A program made the position numbers and the translations under genes. Shown here piece after piece: positions 28,543 to 38,926 of a DNA stretch of 64,000 nt. The notes beneath the pieces were generated by a model. The model saw only the letters and a program-made list of their open reading frames with translations, searched no databases and was not told where the DNA came from. How positions within the stretch are numbered: the stretch's first letter is position 1; every line of letters starts with the position of its first letter. The stretch spans positions 1 through 64,000 of the forward strand of contig PDRZ01000028.1 of assembly GCA_002747035.1 (NCBI GenBank), in the 5' to 3' direction. This stretch comes from Rhodobacterales bacterium (lineage in GTDB: Bacteria; Pseudomonadota; Alphaproteobacteria; Rhodobacterales; Rhodobacteraceae).

Positions 28543-30087
28543 TTACATAAAGGCGTCCGGCATGGAGTCTTTCTTCCGGGCCACATAGGCGTCCAGCGCC
28601 TCTTCGATGGCCGGGTCCAGCGCCGGTTTCTGGTAGCTTGCCAACATCTCTTCGACCCGGGCCGAGGCCAAGGCCTGCGTGTCGCGCGCACCCTCGTCTT
28701 CCCAGGTTTCAAAAGGCTTGTAATCCAGCAGGTCGGATTTCCAGAACGCCGTTTTGAAATTGGCCTGCGTATGGGCGCAACCAAGGTAATGCCCCCCCGG
28801 CCCCACTTCGCGGATCGCATCCATGGCTTGTGCGTTTTCGTCCACGGACACGCCCTTGGCCAGATGGTGCAACGTGCCCAGCTGATCGGCATCCATCACG
28901 AATTTCTCATAAGAGCTGACCAGCCCGCCTTCCAGCCAGCCACAGGAATGGAGCATGAAGTTCACACCCGACAGCAGCCCCATATTCAGCGAATTGGCCG
29001 TTTCATACGCCGCCTGGGCATCGGGCAGTTTCGAACCACAGAACGACCCCGAGGACCGGTAAGGCAGACCAAGCCGCCGTGCCAACTGCCCCGCGCCATA
29101 GGTGACAAGGCTCGCCTCGGGGGTGCCAAAGGTGGGCGCGCCGCTGTTCATGTCAATCGAGCTGACAAAGGTGCCCATGATCACAGGAGCCCCGGGGCGG
29201 ATCAACTGATTATAGGAGATCCCGGCCATCACCTCGGCCAGAACCTGGGTCAGTGTCCCGGCCACCGACACCGGTGCCATGGCCCCGCCCACGATAAAGG
29301 GCGACACGATCGACGCCTGATTGTTTTCGGCAAACACCTCCATCGCCCCCATCATCACGTCGTCAAACGTCATCGGAGAGTTGATGTTGATGAGCGAGGT
29401 CATCACGGTGTTTTGCTGAACAAATTCCTTGCCGAACAGGATTTCGCACATGTCGACACTGTCCCGGGCGCGGCTGGGTTCGGTAACCGACCCCATGAAC
29501 GGCTTGTCCGACAGAGTCATATGGGCGTGCAACATATCAAGGTGGCGCTTGTTCACCGCCACATCGGTAGGTTCACACACCGTGCCGCCGGAATGGTGCA
29601 GCCATTTGGACATATAGCCCAGCTTCACGAAATTGCGGAAATCCGCCATGGTGGCATAACGCCGCCCGCCCTTGGCATCGCGCACGAAGGGGGGGCCGTA
29701 AATCGGGGCAAGCACAAGGTTGCGCCCGCCGATTTCAACGCTCCGCTCGGGATTGCGGGCATGTTGGGTGTACTGGCTTGGGGCGGTGCTGATCAGCTTG
29801 CGGGCCAGGCCGCGCGGGATATGCACGCGCTCGCCCTGAATATCCGCACCCGCATTGCGCCAACGCTCCAGCGCGCCCGGGTTGTTGACGAAGTTGACCC
29901 CGATCTCTTCCAACACGGTTTCCGCATTGGTCTCGATGATTTCAAGCGCCTCTTCGTTCAGCACTTCGAAATTCGGGATATTGCGTTCGATATATTTTGC
30001 CGTGTCAAAGGAAACGGCATTGCGGGCCGCGCGGCGGGCGGCACCACCGCCGGAACGGGCACGTTTGCGGGTGGGTGTGTCGGTCAT
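28543..30087 (-). CDS. MttB-family (trimethylamine methyltransferase-like) methyltransferase
   Basis: A 514-residue TIM-barrel protein of the MttB superfamily (PF06253): NFEVLNEEALEIIETNAET, GRNLVLAPIYGPPFVRD, SSIDMNSGAPTFGTPEASL, CGWLEGGLVSSYEKFVMD. Family members move a methyl group from a quaternary amine to a corrinoid protein. The frame is uninterrupted, with no amber codon, so it is of the pyrrolysine-free type related to the glycine-betaine enzyme MtgB; the actual substrate (betaine, carnitine, choline and others) is unknown. The start at 30087 has AGGA eight bases upstream. No corrinoid protein gene is adjacent; methyl-THF-side partners are at 43.8-46.1 kb. Confidence 0.88.
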   Translation of the reverse strand: MTDTPTRKRARSGGGAARRAARNAVSFDTAKYIERNIPNFEVLNEEALEIIETNAETVLEEIGVNFVNNPGALERWRNAGADIQGERVHIPRGLARKLISTAPSQYTQHARNPERSVEIGGRNLVLAPIYGPPFVRDAKGGRRYATMADFRNFVKLGYMSKWLHHSGGTVCEPTDVAVNKRHLDMLHAHMTLSDKPFMGSVTEPSRARDSVDMCEILFGKEFVQQNTVMTSLININSPMTFDDVMMGAMEVFAENNQASIVSPFIVGGAMAPVSVAGTLTQVLAEVMAGISYNQLIRPGAPVIMGTFVSSIDMNSGAPTFGTPEASLVTYGAGQLARRLGLPYRSSGSFCGSKLPDAQAAYETANSLNMGLLSGVNFMLHSCGWLEGGLVSSYEKFVMDADQLGTLHHLAKGVSVDENAQAMDAIREVGPGGHYLGCAHTQANFKTAFWKSDLLDYKPFETWEDEGARDTQALASARVEEMLASYQKPALDPAIEEALDAYVARKKDSMPDAFM

Positions 30088-30180
30088 GGTCATCGTCCTG
30101 CGTGACATTGCGATTTGATCCGACCCTAGGCAGTTTGGCCGCAGGCGCGCCGCAAGGAAGCGGCGCATGGGGGGGAAATG

Positions 30181-30192
30181 CGACATGTGTCG
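30181..30192. promoter_or_regulatory. Operator-like palindrome CGACA-TG-TGTCG upstream of the MttB-family gene
   Basis: Perfect 5+5 inverted repeat about 94 bases upstream of the methyltransferase start, in the divergent region shared with guaA (30088-30365). GC hairpins (GCGCCG/CGGCGC near 30221-30237) lie further right. Confidence 0.25.
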
Positions 30193-30365
30193 GGTCCATT
30201 GCCCCGTTTTGATCCAATGGAGCGCCGTTCCGGCGCACAGGATGTCTCGTTCGTCGGCCTTTGGCCGCCTCCTCGGGATAGGGACGCGGGTTGACCGGGG
30301 ATTTTTCACCTTCGACGGGCACTGGGGGATTGCACCCCACTGGCCCCTGATTTACTGGATCACGC

Positions 30366-31925
30366 ATGAGCACCACATCCCATGACCGCCTTCTCATCAT
30401 CGACTTCGGCAGCCAGGTGACCCAGCTGATCGCCCGGCGTCTGCGCGAGTTGAATGTTTATTGCGAAATCCACCCCTATCAGAATGTCACGATGGACCTT
30501 GTGCGCGACATGGCACCCCGGGCCGTGATCTTTTCCGGCGGGCCAGACAGCGTAACCCGCGACGGGTCGCCGCGCGCGCCCCAGGAGATTTTCGACTATG
30601 GCGTGCCCATCCTTGGCATCTGCTATGGTCAGCAGACCATGATGACCCAACTGGGAGGCAAGGTGGAATCGGGCCATGGCACCGCCGAATTTGGCCGCGC
30701 CTATGTCACCCCCAGGGGGTCGCTCGACATTCTGGAGGGTTGGTTTGGCGAAGGGGATGAGCAGGTCTGGATGTCCCATGGCGATCACGTCAGCGACATC
30801 GCACCGGGGTTCGAGGTCTATGGCACCTCGCCCAACGCGCCCTTTGCCATCACCGCCGATACGTCCCGTCATTTCTATGCGGTGCAGTTCCACCCCGAAG
30901 TGCATCACACCCCCAATGGTGCCAGGCTTTTCGAGAATTTCGTGAAGCTGGCCGGGTTCACCGGCGACTGGACCATGGGCGCGTACCGCGAAGAGGCGAT
31001 CCGCGAGATCCGCGAACAGGTGGGCGATGCGCATGTGATCTGTGGCCTGTCCGGCGGTGTCGACAGCTCGGTCACCGCGATCCTGCTGCACGAGGCAATC
31101 GGAGAGCAGCTGACCTGCGTCTTTGTTGATCATGGCCTGTTGCGCAAGAACGAGGCGGACGAGGTGGTCACCATGTTCCGCGACAATTACAACATCAAGC
31201 TGATCCATGCCGATGAAACCGAACTGTTCCTTGGTGAACTGGATGGTCAGTCCGACCCGGAAACCAAGCGTAAGATCATCGGCAAGCTGTTTATCGACGT
31301 GTTCCAGAAACATGCCGATACGATCCAGGACGCCGAATTCCTGGCCCAGGGGACGCTCTATCCCGACGTGATCGAATCCGTGTCGTTTTCGGGCGGGCCG
31401 TCCGTGACGATCAAATCGCACCACAATGTGGGCGGCTTGCCGGAAAAGATGGGGCTCAAGCTGGTCGAACCCCTGCGCGAACTGTTCAAGGACGAGGTGC
31501 GCGCCCTGGGTCGCGAACTTGGGCTACCTGCCAGCTTCATTGGCCGCCACCCCTTCCCCGGGCCCGGTCTGGCCATCCGCTGCCCCGGTGAAATTACCCG
31601 GGACAAGCTGGATATCCTGCGCGAGGCGGACGCGGTTTACATCGACCAGATCCGTAAACACGGGCTTTATGACGAGATCTGGCAGGCCTATGTTGCCATC
31701 CTGCCCGTGCGCACCGTCGGCGTGATGGGCGACGGGCGCACCTATGATTACGCCTGCGCCCTGCGCGCGGTCACGTCCGTGGATGGCATGACGGCGGATT
31801 ATTACCCCTTCACCCACGATTTCCTTGGCGAAACCGCCACCCGGATCATCAATGAGGTCAAAGGCATCAACCGCGTCACCTATGACATCACCTCGAAACC
31901 TCCGGGCACGATTGAATGGGAATAA
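30366..31925 (+). CDS. guaA: GMP synthase (glutamine-hydrolysing)
   Basis: Converts XMP to GMP using glutamine and ATP. A 519-residue two-domain enzyme. The class-I amidotransferase domain is at 1-200 with the nucleophile Cys in GICYGQQTM and the His/Glu pair in FHPEVHHT. The ATP-pyrophosphatase domain has the P-loop [12 protein letters not shown], and the dimerisation domain ends [13 protein letters not shown]. Everything is present. Followed by a very long inverted-repeat terminator. Confidence 0.98.
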   Translation: MSTTSHDRLLIIDFGSQVTQLIARRLRELNVYCEIHPYQNVTMDLVRDMAPRAVIFSGGPDSVTRDGSPRAPQEIFDYGVPILGICYGQQTMMTQLGGKVESGHGTAEFGRAYVTPRGSLDILEGWFGEGDEQVWMSHGDHVSDIAPGFEVYGTSPNAPFAITADTSRHFYAVQFHPEVHHTPNGARLFENFVKLAGFTGDWTMGAYREEAIREIREQVGDAHVICGLSGGVDSSVTAILLHEAIGEQLTCVFVDHGLLRKNEADEVVTMFRDNYNIKLIHADETELFLGELDGQSDPETKRKIIGKLFIDVFQKHADTIQDAEFLAQGTLYPDVIESVSFSGGPSVTIKSHHNVGGLPEKMGLKLVEPLRELFKDEVRALGRELGLPASFIGRHPFPGPGLAIRCPGEITRDKLDILREADAVYIDQIRKHGLYDEIWQAYVAILPVRTVGVMGDGRTYDYACALRAVTSVDGMTADYYPFTHDFLGETATRIINEVKGINRVTYDITSKPPGTIEWE

Positions 31926-32007
31926 GCGCCCGGCGCGTCCCAGAAAACAACTAAAGCGTTTAACCTTTAACCTGAGACCGGGAAAAGGGCGAACGCAGCG
32001 TGACATT

Positions 32008-32031
32008 TATGTGTTTCGCTATGTGTTTCGC
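32008..32031. repeat. Tandem 12-base duplication TATGTGTTTCGC
   Basis: Two perfect head-to-tail copies (32008-32019 and 32020-32031) just before the guaA terminator, in the 315-base gap that otherwise holds only the terminator and a small CGCCCT/AGGGCG hairpin near 32121-32139. Confidence 0.7.
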
Positions 32032-32032
32032 G

Positions 32033-32077
32033 CGTCCTGCCAAAACCCCGTGATTCAGGGTTTTGGCAGGACGTTTT
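32033..32077 (+). terminator. Long-stem terminator after guaA
   Basis: CGTCCTGCCAAAACCC (32033-32048) pairs perfectly over 16 bases with GGGTTTTGGCAGGACG (32058-32073), nine-base loop, followed by TTTT. Longer than other terminators here; it could also be the relic of a small inverted-repeat element. Confidence 0.65.
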
Positions 32078-32240
32078 AAAACCTGAAGTGACCCTGGGTT
32101 CCCCCTTTGATTGCAGTACCCGCGCCCTACCCCAGGGCGTGCAGTGTATCCGGTGTATCAAACGCTCTAAGACACGCGCAAACGGCACCGTGGAGAGCGC
32201 CCCCCGGATTCGCAGGACCATCCCGCCAGATCGCCAAAGG

Positions 32241-33854
32241 TTAACCGCGTTTCTTCAACTTGCGGAAATCGTGAATTCCGGCACTGTCCCTCGGGTCCAT
32301 GTCGTTCGGGAAAATCTGGTGTTTGACCACTTTCTGGGTGCCGGTCACCGGAAGTTCCTTGATGAACAAAATCCACCCCGGCGGTTTGAAATAGGCCATC
32401 TTCTCGAACGCCCGATCAAAAATCGCGCGGGCGGTCTCTGCCGTCGCCGCGACATCAGGTGCCAGCACGATACAGGCCATCACCTCTTCCTCCCGGATCT
32501 CGTCCGGGGCCGCGATACAGGCCACGTTGATCACGCGCGTGTCTTCGAACAACACGTTTTCCACCTCGGCCGCGGCGATGTTTTCGCCGGATCGGCGGAT
32601 GATGTTTTTGGACCGGTCAACAAAGAACAACACCCCCTCTTCGTCCATGATCACCGTGTCCCCGGTATGGAACCAACCGCCCGCCCAAGCCTCGGCCGTG
32701 GCTTCGGGCTTGTTCAGGTAGCCCGAAAAAAATCCTTTCCTGGGCGTGGCCTGGGAATGGCGAATGACCATTTCACCGGGTGTGTTGCGGGGAAGCTCGG
32801 CCCCGTCTTCGCCCACGATCCGCACGTCAAGCCCATCAAAGGCACGGCCCATGGCGCGGGTGTCGATGCGGCGCGGCTCCTCCCACATCGACACGACCCG
32901 GCACATTTCGGTCATGCCCCAGGCCTCGATCAACGGGATGCCAAACCGGCGTTCAAACTCCACATGCAGCGAAGGCTCCACCCCCGCGCCAAGCCCGGCG
33001 CGCAGGTTGCCCAACACCTCGGGGCCCACGTCACGATCAGCCAGCAGAACCGAAATCACAACCCCAAGATAATGGAACACGGTGGCCCCGGTTTGCTGAA
33101 TATCGCGCCACCATGTGGCACCGGAAAACCGCTCCATCTGGATCAACGTATTTCCGGTCTGCATCACCCCGAAAAAGGTCAGAATGCCAGAGTTGATGTG
33201 AAAAGCCGGAAGCGGGTTGAGCACGCGATCCGCCCCCTCCCGCAACGCCACCGGAGGGCCAAGATTCTGATAGGTCTGCCCCACCATAAGCTCGTATTCA
33301 TGGCTCAGGATACAGCCCTTTGGTCGTCCCGTCGTGCCACTGGTATAAAGCAGACTGGCCTCTGTCGCGGGACCAATCGGCACATCATCTGGTTCATGTG
33401 GCGCATCAGGAATTCCCGACAAAATATTGTCATACAAAACAAATTCAGGGTTTGACTTGGCCTCTGAAATGCCCGCGCGCATCAACGCTTCGAACCGTTC
33501 ATCCGCAATCGCCAGCACCGCGTCACTGTCTTCCAGAAGATAGGCAAGCTCGGCCGGACGGTAATCCGGGTTCACCGGCACACAGGACATCCCCAATCGG
33601 TTCAGCGCCAGCTTGATCACATAATGTTCCGGCGTCGCCCCCAACAGAACCGCAGCACGCTGCCCCGCCCCATACCCCGCAGCGCGCAGCGCCGCAGCGT
33701 GGGCCTCGACCAACCCGGCCATCTGCCCATAGGTCAGGCTGCGCACCGGCGCGCCGTCAATTGCTGGGGCCACCACAAGATCATGCTCAGGCCACCGCCC
33801 CACCGCGTCGCGAAACACTTCGTCAATGCTCCGCCCTTCGATTGCAACTGCCAT
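32241..33854 (-). CDS. AMP-forming acyl-CoA ligase (crotonobetaine/carnitine-CoA ligase-like)
   Basis: A 537-residue ANL-superfamily enzyme that activates a carboxylic acid with ATP and joins it to CoA. Motifs: P-loop YTSGTTGRPKGCILSH, IEAWGMTEM (adenine-binding), WFHTGDTVIMDEEG (A7), DRSKNIIRRSGENI (hinge), and the C-terminal lysine in LPVTGTQKVVKH. The overall look is closest to CaiC-type ligases for betaine-like acids, which would suit the quaternary-amine metabolism seen elsewhere in the window; this is an impression. The start at 33854 follows GGGAGGCG. Divergent from the transporter pair. Confidence 0.85.
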   Translation of the reverse strand: MAVAIEGRSIDEVFRDAVGRWPEHDLVVAPAIDGAPVRSLTYGQMAGLVEAHAAALRAAGYGAGQRAAVLLGATPEHYVIKLALNRLGMSCVPVNPDYRPAELAYLLEDSDAVLAIADERFEALMRAGISEAKSNPEFVLYDNILSGIPDAPHEPDDVPIGPATEASLLYTSGTTGRPKGCILSHEYELMVGQTYQNLGPPVALREGADRVLNPLPAFHINSGILTFFGVMQTGNTLIQMERFSGATWWRDIQQTGATVFHYLGVVISVLLADRDVGPEVLGNLRAGLGAGVEPSLHVEFERRFGIPLIEAWGMTEMCRVVSMWEEPRRIDTRAMGRAFDGLDVRIVGEDGAELPRNTPGEMVIRHSQATPRKGFFSGYLNKPEATAEAWAGGWFHTGDTVIMDEEGVLFFVDRSKNIIRRSGENIAAAEVENVLFEDTRVINVACIAAPDEIREEEVMACIVLAPDVAATAETARAIFDRAFEKMAYFKPPGWILFIKELPVTGTQKVVKHQIFPNDMDPRDSAGIHDFRKLKKRG

Positions 33855-33978
33855 GATACGCCTCCCTCTTCTCTCTGTCTGCGACCATCCAACCCCGTGC
33901 GGAAAGATTTGGCAAGCCGCCCGCCGCAACGTCATTTCCCGGATGGACATTGCGCCGCTTTGCGCGAATGCTCCCCCA

Positions 33979-34884
33979 ATGTCACCAATCCTGCAAGCGG
34001 CGCTCTGGATGAGCGGCGCGATCCTGTCCTTTTCCTCCATGGCCGTGGCCGGGCGCAGCGCCGCCGCCACGCTCGATACGTTTGAAATCATGATGTATCG
34101 CTCTGTTGTGGGACTCGTGATCGTGATCACCCTGCTGGGCCTGACCGGCCACTGGCGCAACCTGTCACGCCGCCACCTTGGCACCCATGCCCTGCGCAAC
34201 CTGGCTCACTTCACGGGGCAGAACCTCTGGTTCTTTGCCCTCACGCTGATTCCGCTGGCCCAGGTTTTTGCACTGGAATTCACCTCCCCCCTCTGGGTGG
34301 TGCTGTTGGCCCCGTTGCTTCTGGGCGAACGACTGACCGCGATCCGCACCACTGCGGCGATGCTTGGCTTTGTCGGCATCCTCGTTGTCACCCGCCCGGG
34401 TGCCGAAACACTGAATATCGGCGTGCTCGCCGCTGCCGCCTCGGCCATCTGTTTTGCGTTGACCGGGATTCTGACCAAACGGCTGACCCGCTCCGAATCC
34501 ATCGGCACGATCCTGTTTCACCTCACCGTGATGCAGGCGGTGTTCGGCCTTGTCTGCGCCGGGCTTGACAGAGATATCGCCTTGCCCGATGCCGCCACCC
34601 TGCCCTGGGTCGTGCTGATTGGATTGGCCGGGCTGTTGGCGCATTTCTGTCTGACCAAGGCCCTGTCGCTGGCCCCGGCGACGGTGGTTATTCCAATCGA
34701 CTTCATCCGCTTGCCAGTGATTGCGGTGGTGGGAATGCTGCTCTACGGCGAACCGCTTGAGATGTCCGTCCTGCTGGGCGCGGCGCTCATCTTTGCCGGG
34801 AATTACCTCAACATCCTGACCGAAGCGCGCCAGAACGAGACTCGCCGCAAGGCGCGGCGAGTGGCCGATAAACAAACCGGATGA
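33979..34884 (+). CDS. EamA/DMT-family transporter
   Basis: A 301-residue inner-membrane protein with ten hydrophobic segments in two EamA halves (about 10-140 and 150-285): IGAILSFSS-like MSGAILSFSSMAVAGRS, HFTGQNLWFFALTLIPLAQ, LEFTSPLWVVLL and, in the second half, ALSLAPATVVIPIDFIRLP. Likely an exporter or importer of a small metabolite; substrate unknown. I start at MSPILQAALW (33979), where relatives start; an upstream ATG at 33943 is also possible. Followed 55 bases later by another EamA gene. Confidence 0.85.
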   Translation: MSPILQAALWMSGAILSFSSMAVAGRSAAATLDTFEIMMYRSVVGLVIVITLLGLTGHWRNLSRRHLGTHALRNLAHFTGQNLWFFALTLIPLAQVFALEFTSPLWVVLLAPLLLGERLTAIRTTAAMLGFVGILVVTRPGAETLNIGVLAAAASAICFALTGILTKRLTRSESIGTILFHLTVMQAVFGLVCAGLDRDIALPDAATLPWVVLIGLAGLLAHFCLTKALSLAPATVVIPIDFIRLPVIAVVGMLLYGEPLEMSVLLGAALIFAGNYLNILTEARQNETRRKARRVADKQTG

Positions 34885-34939
34885 CCAAACCGCAGGAAAC
34901 GGGTCGCCGCCCCACCCCACGGGGCGCTAAACCCGCACC

Positions 34940-35842
34940 ATGACACAGCAATCCCTATCCCCCCGCGCCTGGAGCGAACTTTTCCTGCTTGCCGCCATCT
35001 GGGGTGGCATTTTCCTTGCCGCCCGACTGGCGCTTGATGAAATCGGGCCGCTCTGGGCGGTGGCACAGCGCACCTTCTGGGCCATGATCGTGCTGTGGGG
35101 GGCGGTCATCGCGATGCGGCTCCCGGTCACGCTGACGCCGCGCGCGGCCATCGGGTTTCTGGGCATGGGGCTGCTCAACAACCTGATCCCCTTTGGCCTT
35201 CTGAACTGGAGCCAGCTTCACATCGAATCAGGTCTCGCCTCGATCTTCAACGCGTCCACGGCGATTTTTGGCGTGGTGGTGGCGGCACTTCTGCTCCCCG
35301 ACGAACGGCTTGGGATGCGCAAGGCGGCGGGGGTGCTGATCGGCTTTGCCGGGGTGGTGACCGCCATTGGCCTTTCCAACCTTGGCGGGCTGGACCCTCG
35401 CAACCTTGCCCAATGGGCGGCGGTGCTGGCCACGCTGTCTTATGCCTTTGCCGGTGTCTGGGCGCGCCGGATGCTGGCGGGACACCCGCCCCAGGTGGCC
35501 GCCGCAGGCATGTTGACCGCCTCCGCGGCCATGGCCCTGCCCCTTGCGTTCTGGGCCGAAGGCCCCCCCCGGCTTGCCCTGACCCTCACCACATGGGGTG
35601 CGATCGCTTACATGGCCGTGGTCGGCACGGCATTGGCCTATCTGCTCTATTACCGGGTGCTGGCTATGGCAGGTAGCGGCAACCTGATGCTTGTCACCCT
35701 GCTGATTCCGCCCTTTGCCATTGCGCTTGGGGCGCTGGTGCTGGGCGAATCCCTGCCGCCGCGCGCGCTGACCGGGTTTGGCCTGCTTGCTCTTGGCCTT
35801 CTGATCATCAACGGGCGGGCGTTGCGACGCCGACACCACTGA
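34940..35842 (+). CDS. EamA/DMT-family transporter (second)
   Basis: 300 residues, ten membrane segments. It begins with SPRAWSELFLLAAIWGGIFL and contains GLLNNLIPFGLLNWSQLHI with the PF/NxL pattern of RhaT/YedA-like members, and a second half with YLLYYRVLAMAGSGNLMLV. It belongs to a different DMT subgroup from the gene before it, so the two are neighbours rather than a recent duplication. Substrate unknown. Confidence 0.87.
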   Translation: MTQQSLSPRAWSELFLLAAIWGGIFLAARLALDEIGPLWAVAQRTFWAMIVLWGAVIAMRLPVTLTPRAAIGFLGMGLLNNLIPFGLLNWSQLHIESGLASIFNASTAIFGVVVAALLLPDERLGMRKAAGVLIGFAGVVTAIGLSNLGGLDPRNLAQWAAVLATLSYAFAGVWARRMLAGHPPQVAAAGMLTASAAMALPLAFWAEGPPRLALTLTTWGAIAYMAVVGTALAYLLYYRVLAMAGSGNLMLVTLLIPPFAIALGALVLGESLPPRALTGFGLLALGLLIINGRALRRRHH

Positions 35843-35912
35843 CAACATTGACCCCAACCGCCCCGCGCCTTACCAAGCGGAAAAGGCATTTGACAGGCAA
35901 AGGGTACCGGGC

Positions 35913-36770
35913 ATGATCTATCCCACCGCACAGGATTGGCGCGCCGCGCCGCATAAGAACGTGTTGTTCTTTGGCATGTCCGGCTTGGGCAAAACCCATG
36001 TCTCCAACATGCTGCGCGAGCATGGCGATTGGTTTCACTATTCCATCGATTATCGGATCGGCACCCGCTATATGGGCGAACTGATCGCGGATAATGCCAA
36101 ACGCGAGGCGATGAAAAACCCGTTTCTGCGCGAACTTCTGATGTCGGATTCGATCTATATCGGCTCCAACATCACCTTTGACAATCTTGCGCCCGTGTCC
36201 AGCTATCTGGGCAAACCGGGCAATCCCGATCTCGGCGGGCTGGGCTATGACGAATACACCCGACGTCAGGATCAGTTTCGCAGGGCCGAGATCAGCGCCC
36301 TGATGGACACCGCCCATTTCATCACCCGCGCGCAAGAGCTTTACAGCTATCCCAACTTCATCTGCGACACCGGCGGGTCGATCTGTGAATGGGTCGATCC
36401 CAAAGACCCCAACGACCCGCTGTTGAGCGAACTGTCGCGACACTGCCTGATGATCTGGATCAAGGGCGACGACGCCCATACCCAGGAGCTGATCCGCCGC
36501 TTTGACCGCGCGCCCAAACCGATGAGCTATGAACCCGCCTTCCTCGACGCCCAATGGCACGCCTATCAGGCCGAAGCCGGGGTGGCCGCAGACAAGGTTG
36601 ATCCCGACGCCTTCATCCGCTGGACCTATGCCAGGGCGCTGGCCCATCGCCAGCCGCGATACGAGGCGATGGCGAACTGGGGCGTGACGGTGACCGCCGA
36701 AGACGTGCATGGCGTGACCTCCGCCGAAGATTTCGATGCGCTGATTGCCACGGCGATTGACCGGCGTTAA
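35913..36770 (+). CDS. P-loop ATPase conserved in alphaproteobacteria
   Basis: A 285-residue cytosolic protein with a Walker A motif GMSGLGKTH at residues 21-29 and a kinase-like arrangement afterwards (DWFHYSIDYRIGTRYMGE; YPNFICDTGGSICEWVDP near residue 150; LMIWIKGDDAHTQELIRRF). It resembles small nucleotide or zeta-toxin-like kinases but lacks a recognisable substrate lid. Usually annotated simply as ATPase; function unknown. Single gene between the EamA pair and metA. Confidence 0.7.
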   Translation: MIYPTAQDWRAAPHKNVLFFGMSGLGKTHVSNMLREHGDWFHYSIDYRIGTRYMGELIADNAKREAMKNPFLRELLMSDSIYIGSNITFDNLAPVSSYLGKPGNPDLGGLGYDEYTRRQDQFRRAEISALMDTAHFITRAQELYSYPNFICDTGGSICEWVDPKDPNDPLLSELSRHCLMIWIKGDDAHTQELIRRFDRAPKPMSYEPAFLDAQWHAYQAEAGVAADKVDPDAFIRWTYARALAHRQPRYEAMANWGVTVTAEDVHGVTSAEDFDALIATAIDRR

Positions 36771-36974
36771 CAATTTCGCCCTGCACGGGCCGCGTATATG
36801 GAGTGGCCAACCGCGATGCCGCCCCGGTGCCGTGTCGATGCGCAAAAGTCACCCCCCCCGAATCGGCGCGAGTGTGCCGGGGGAACCGGGGATTAACGCA
36901 CCGCGCGCGCGCCTTGTGCCCGGGGCCTCCATGGCCTATCTCTCACCTCACCAAACGTAGATGGACCTGACCCG

Positions 36975-37919
36975 ATGCCGATCAAACTGCCTTCCGACCT
37001 GCCCGCCTTTGACGTTCTCACGAACGAAGGCGTCATGGTGATGGACAGCGATCAGGCCGCACGTCAGGACATCCGCCCATTGCGCATCGGGCTGTTGAAC
37101 CTGATGCCGAAAAAGATCCAGACGGAGAACCAGTTTGCCCGCCTGATCGGCGCCACGCCGCTTCAGATCGAACTGTCGCTGATCCGCATGAGCGAACACC
37201 GCACCCGCAACACCGCCGCCGAGCATATGGCCGAATTTTATCGTCCGTTTTCAAAGGTTAAGGAAAGCGGAGAAAAATTTGACGGGCTGATCATCACCGG
37301 CGCGCCGATTGAACACATGCCGTTCGAAGAGGTGACCTATTGGGACGAACTCCGCGAGGTGTTTGACTGGACCCAGACCCATGTGCATTCCACCTTCGGC
37401 ATCTGCTGGGGCGGCATGGCGATGATCAACTATTTCCACGGGATCAAGAAACACATGCTGGACCACAAAGCCTTTGGCTGTTTCCGGCATCGCAACCTGT
37501 GCCCCACATCAAAATATTTGCGAGGGTTTTCAGATGATTGCGTGATCCCCGTCTCCCGCTGGACCGAAATCAGACAAGACGAGGTCGACGCGGTGCCCGC
37601 CCTCACCACCCTGCTCGCCAGTGACGAGGTTGGCCCCTGTCTGATCCGCGACCCAAACCACCGCGCGCTCTATATTTTCAACCACTTCGAATATGACAGT
37701 GACACGTTGAAACAGGAATACGACCGCGATGTGGCCGAGGGCGTGCCGATCAACGTGCCGATGAACTATTACACGGATGACGACCCGTCAAAGACGCCAC
37801 AAAACCGTTGGCGCAGCCATGCGCATCTGCTCTATGGCAACTGGATTTCCGAAATCTACGAAACCACCCCGTTCGACATTTCCAAAATCGGTCTGGAAAG
37901 TACGGATTTGCGCGGCTAA
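36975..37919 (+). CDS. metA: Homoserine O-acyltransferase MetA (acetyl type predicted)
   Basis: Acylates homoserine at the start of methionine synthesis. 314 residues, with [18 protein letters not shown] and the catalytic Cys144 in [10 protein letters not shown]. Further motifs are [18 protein letters not shown] and the catalytic His in [13 protein letters not shown]. The residue that sets acyl specificity in studied MetA proteins is Glu113 here ([10 protein letters not shown]), where E. coli, a succinyltransferase, has Gly111; by that rule this enzyme uses acetyl-CoA. The 200-base upstream region shows no recognisable SAM-II riboswitch. Monocistronic. Confidence 0.93.
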   Translation: MPIKLPSDLPAFDVLTNEGVMVMDSDQAARQDIRPLRIGLLNLMPKKIQTENQFARLIGATPLQIELSLIRMSEHRTRNTAAEHMAEFYRPFSKVKESGEKFDGLIITGAPIEHMPFEEVTYWDELREVFDWTQTHVHSTFGICWGGMAMINYFHGIKKHMLDHKAFGCFRHRNLCPTSKYLRGFSDDCVIPVSRWTEIRQDEVDAVPALTTLLASDEVGPCLIRDPNHRALYIFNHFEYDSDTLKQEYDRDVAEGVPINVPMNYYTDDDPSKTPQNRWRSHAHLLYGNWISEIYETTPFDISKIGLESTDLRG

Positions 37920-38050
37920 GCCCCACCCCCCTGACTCCGTGACGTTTTCAGGAGCCTCTATTTCCGTTGACGTGAAACGGACTATATACTCTTCTGAACA
38001 GGTCGCGATCAGGCCCGGTTTCGACCCGACACAACAAAAGAAGGCCGGTC

Positions 38051-38926
38051 ATGAGCAAGAACAAACCCTTTGACGGCGCTATCTCTGCGTTCTTCAACGA
38101 AAAGGCCCCAGAATCCGTGCGGGACGCGATCCAGCGCGCGGAAAAAGGCGACATCCTGAACCCCGATTACCCTCATTCGGAAAAGATGCCGCGCAAGGTT
38201 TACGAGGCCGAAATGGCCGCGCTTCAGATCGAACTGGTCAAGCTGCAATCCTGGGCGAAAGACACAAACGTCCGCATCGCGATTGTATTCGAAGGCCGCG
38301 ATGCGGCGGGAAAAGGCGGTACAATCAAACGCTTCCGGGAGAACCTTAACCCCCGCGGCGCGCGGGTCGTGGCCCTGTCCAAACCTACGGAAAAAGAACA
38401 GACCGAATGGTATTTCCAACGCTATATCGACCACCTGCCCTCGGGCGGCGAGATCGTGTTCTACGACCGCTCCTGGTACAATCGCGGGGTGGTGGAACAG
38501 GTGTTCGGCTTTTGCACGGATGCCCAACGCGAACATTTCTTTGCCCAGGTCAACGATTTTGAACGGATGCTGGTGGACGAAGGTATTCACCTGTTCAAAC
38601 TCTGGCTCAACGTGGGACGGGCGGAACAGCTGAATCGCTTTCTCAAACGTGAAAAGGACCCGCTAAAGCAATGGAAACTCTCGTGGATTGACGTTGAAGG
38701 GTTGAACCGCTGGGAGGCCTATTCCGATGCGATCAGGGACACGCTGACCCGGTCCCACACCGATCACGCGCCTTGGACCGTGATCCGCTCTGACGACAAA
38801 CGGCGCGCCCGGCTGGCTGGCATCCGGCGGGTTCTGGATGCGATCGACTATGACAACAAATCCGCCAAGGGTGTTGGAAAACAGGATACAAGCATCTGTG
38901 CCGGCCCCGAAACCTGGAACAGCTGA
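38051..38926 (+). CDS. ppk2: Polyphosphate kinase 2
   Basis: Transfers phosphate between polyphosphate and nucleotides. A 291-residue PPK2 with Walker [17 protein letters not shown] and Walker B/lid region [20 protein letters not shown], plus [16 protein letters not shown]. By length and motifs it is a one-domain enzyme (class I-like) and probably makes GTP or ATP from polyphosphate. Its stop overlaps the ATG of a TetR gene (TGATG). An inverted repeat TCCGTT/AACGGA (37963-37968 and 37976-37981) lies 70 bases upstream and could be an operator. Confidence 0.93.
   Translation: MSKNKPFDGAISAFFNEKAPESVRDAIQRAEKGDILNPDYPHSEKMPRKVYEAEMAALQIELVKLQSWAKDTNVRIAIVFEGRDAAGKGGTIKRFRENLNPRGARVVALSKPTEKEQTEWYFQRYIDHLPSGGEIVFYDRSWYNRGVVEQVFGFCTDAQREHFFAQVNDFERMLVDEGIHLFKLWLNVGRAEQLNRFLKREKDPLKQWKLSWIDVEGLNRWEAYSDAIRDTLTRSHTDHAPWTVIRSDDKRRARLAGIRRVLDAIDYDNKSAKGVGKQDTSICAGPETWNS

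Noticed and set aside
28456-30105. 549-codon plus-strand frame opposite the MttB-family gene
   Set aside because: Antisense shadow of a clearly conserved methyltransferase.
36771-36974. Possible SAM-II riboswitch upstream of metA
   Set aside because: SAM-II is common upstream of metA in alphaproteobacteria, but its conserved pseudoknot sequence pattern is not visible here.
37967-37990. TTGACG ... TATACT as a ppk2 sigma-70 promoter
   Set aside because: The hexamers are only 12 bases apart, too close for a standard promoter.
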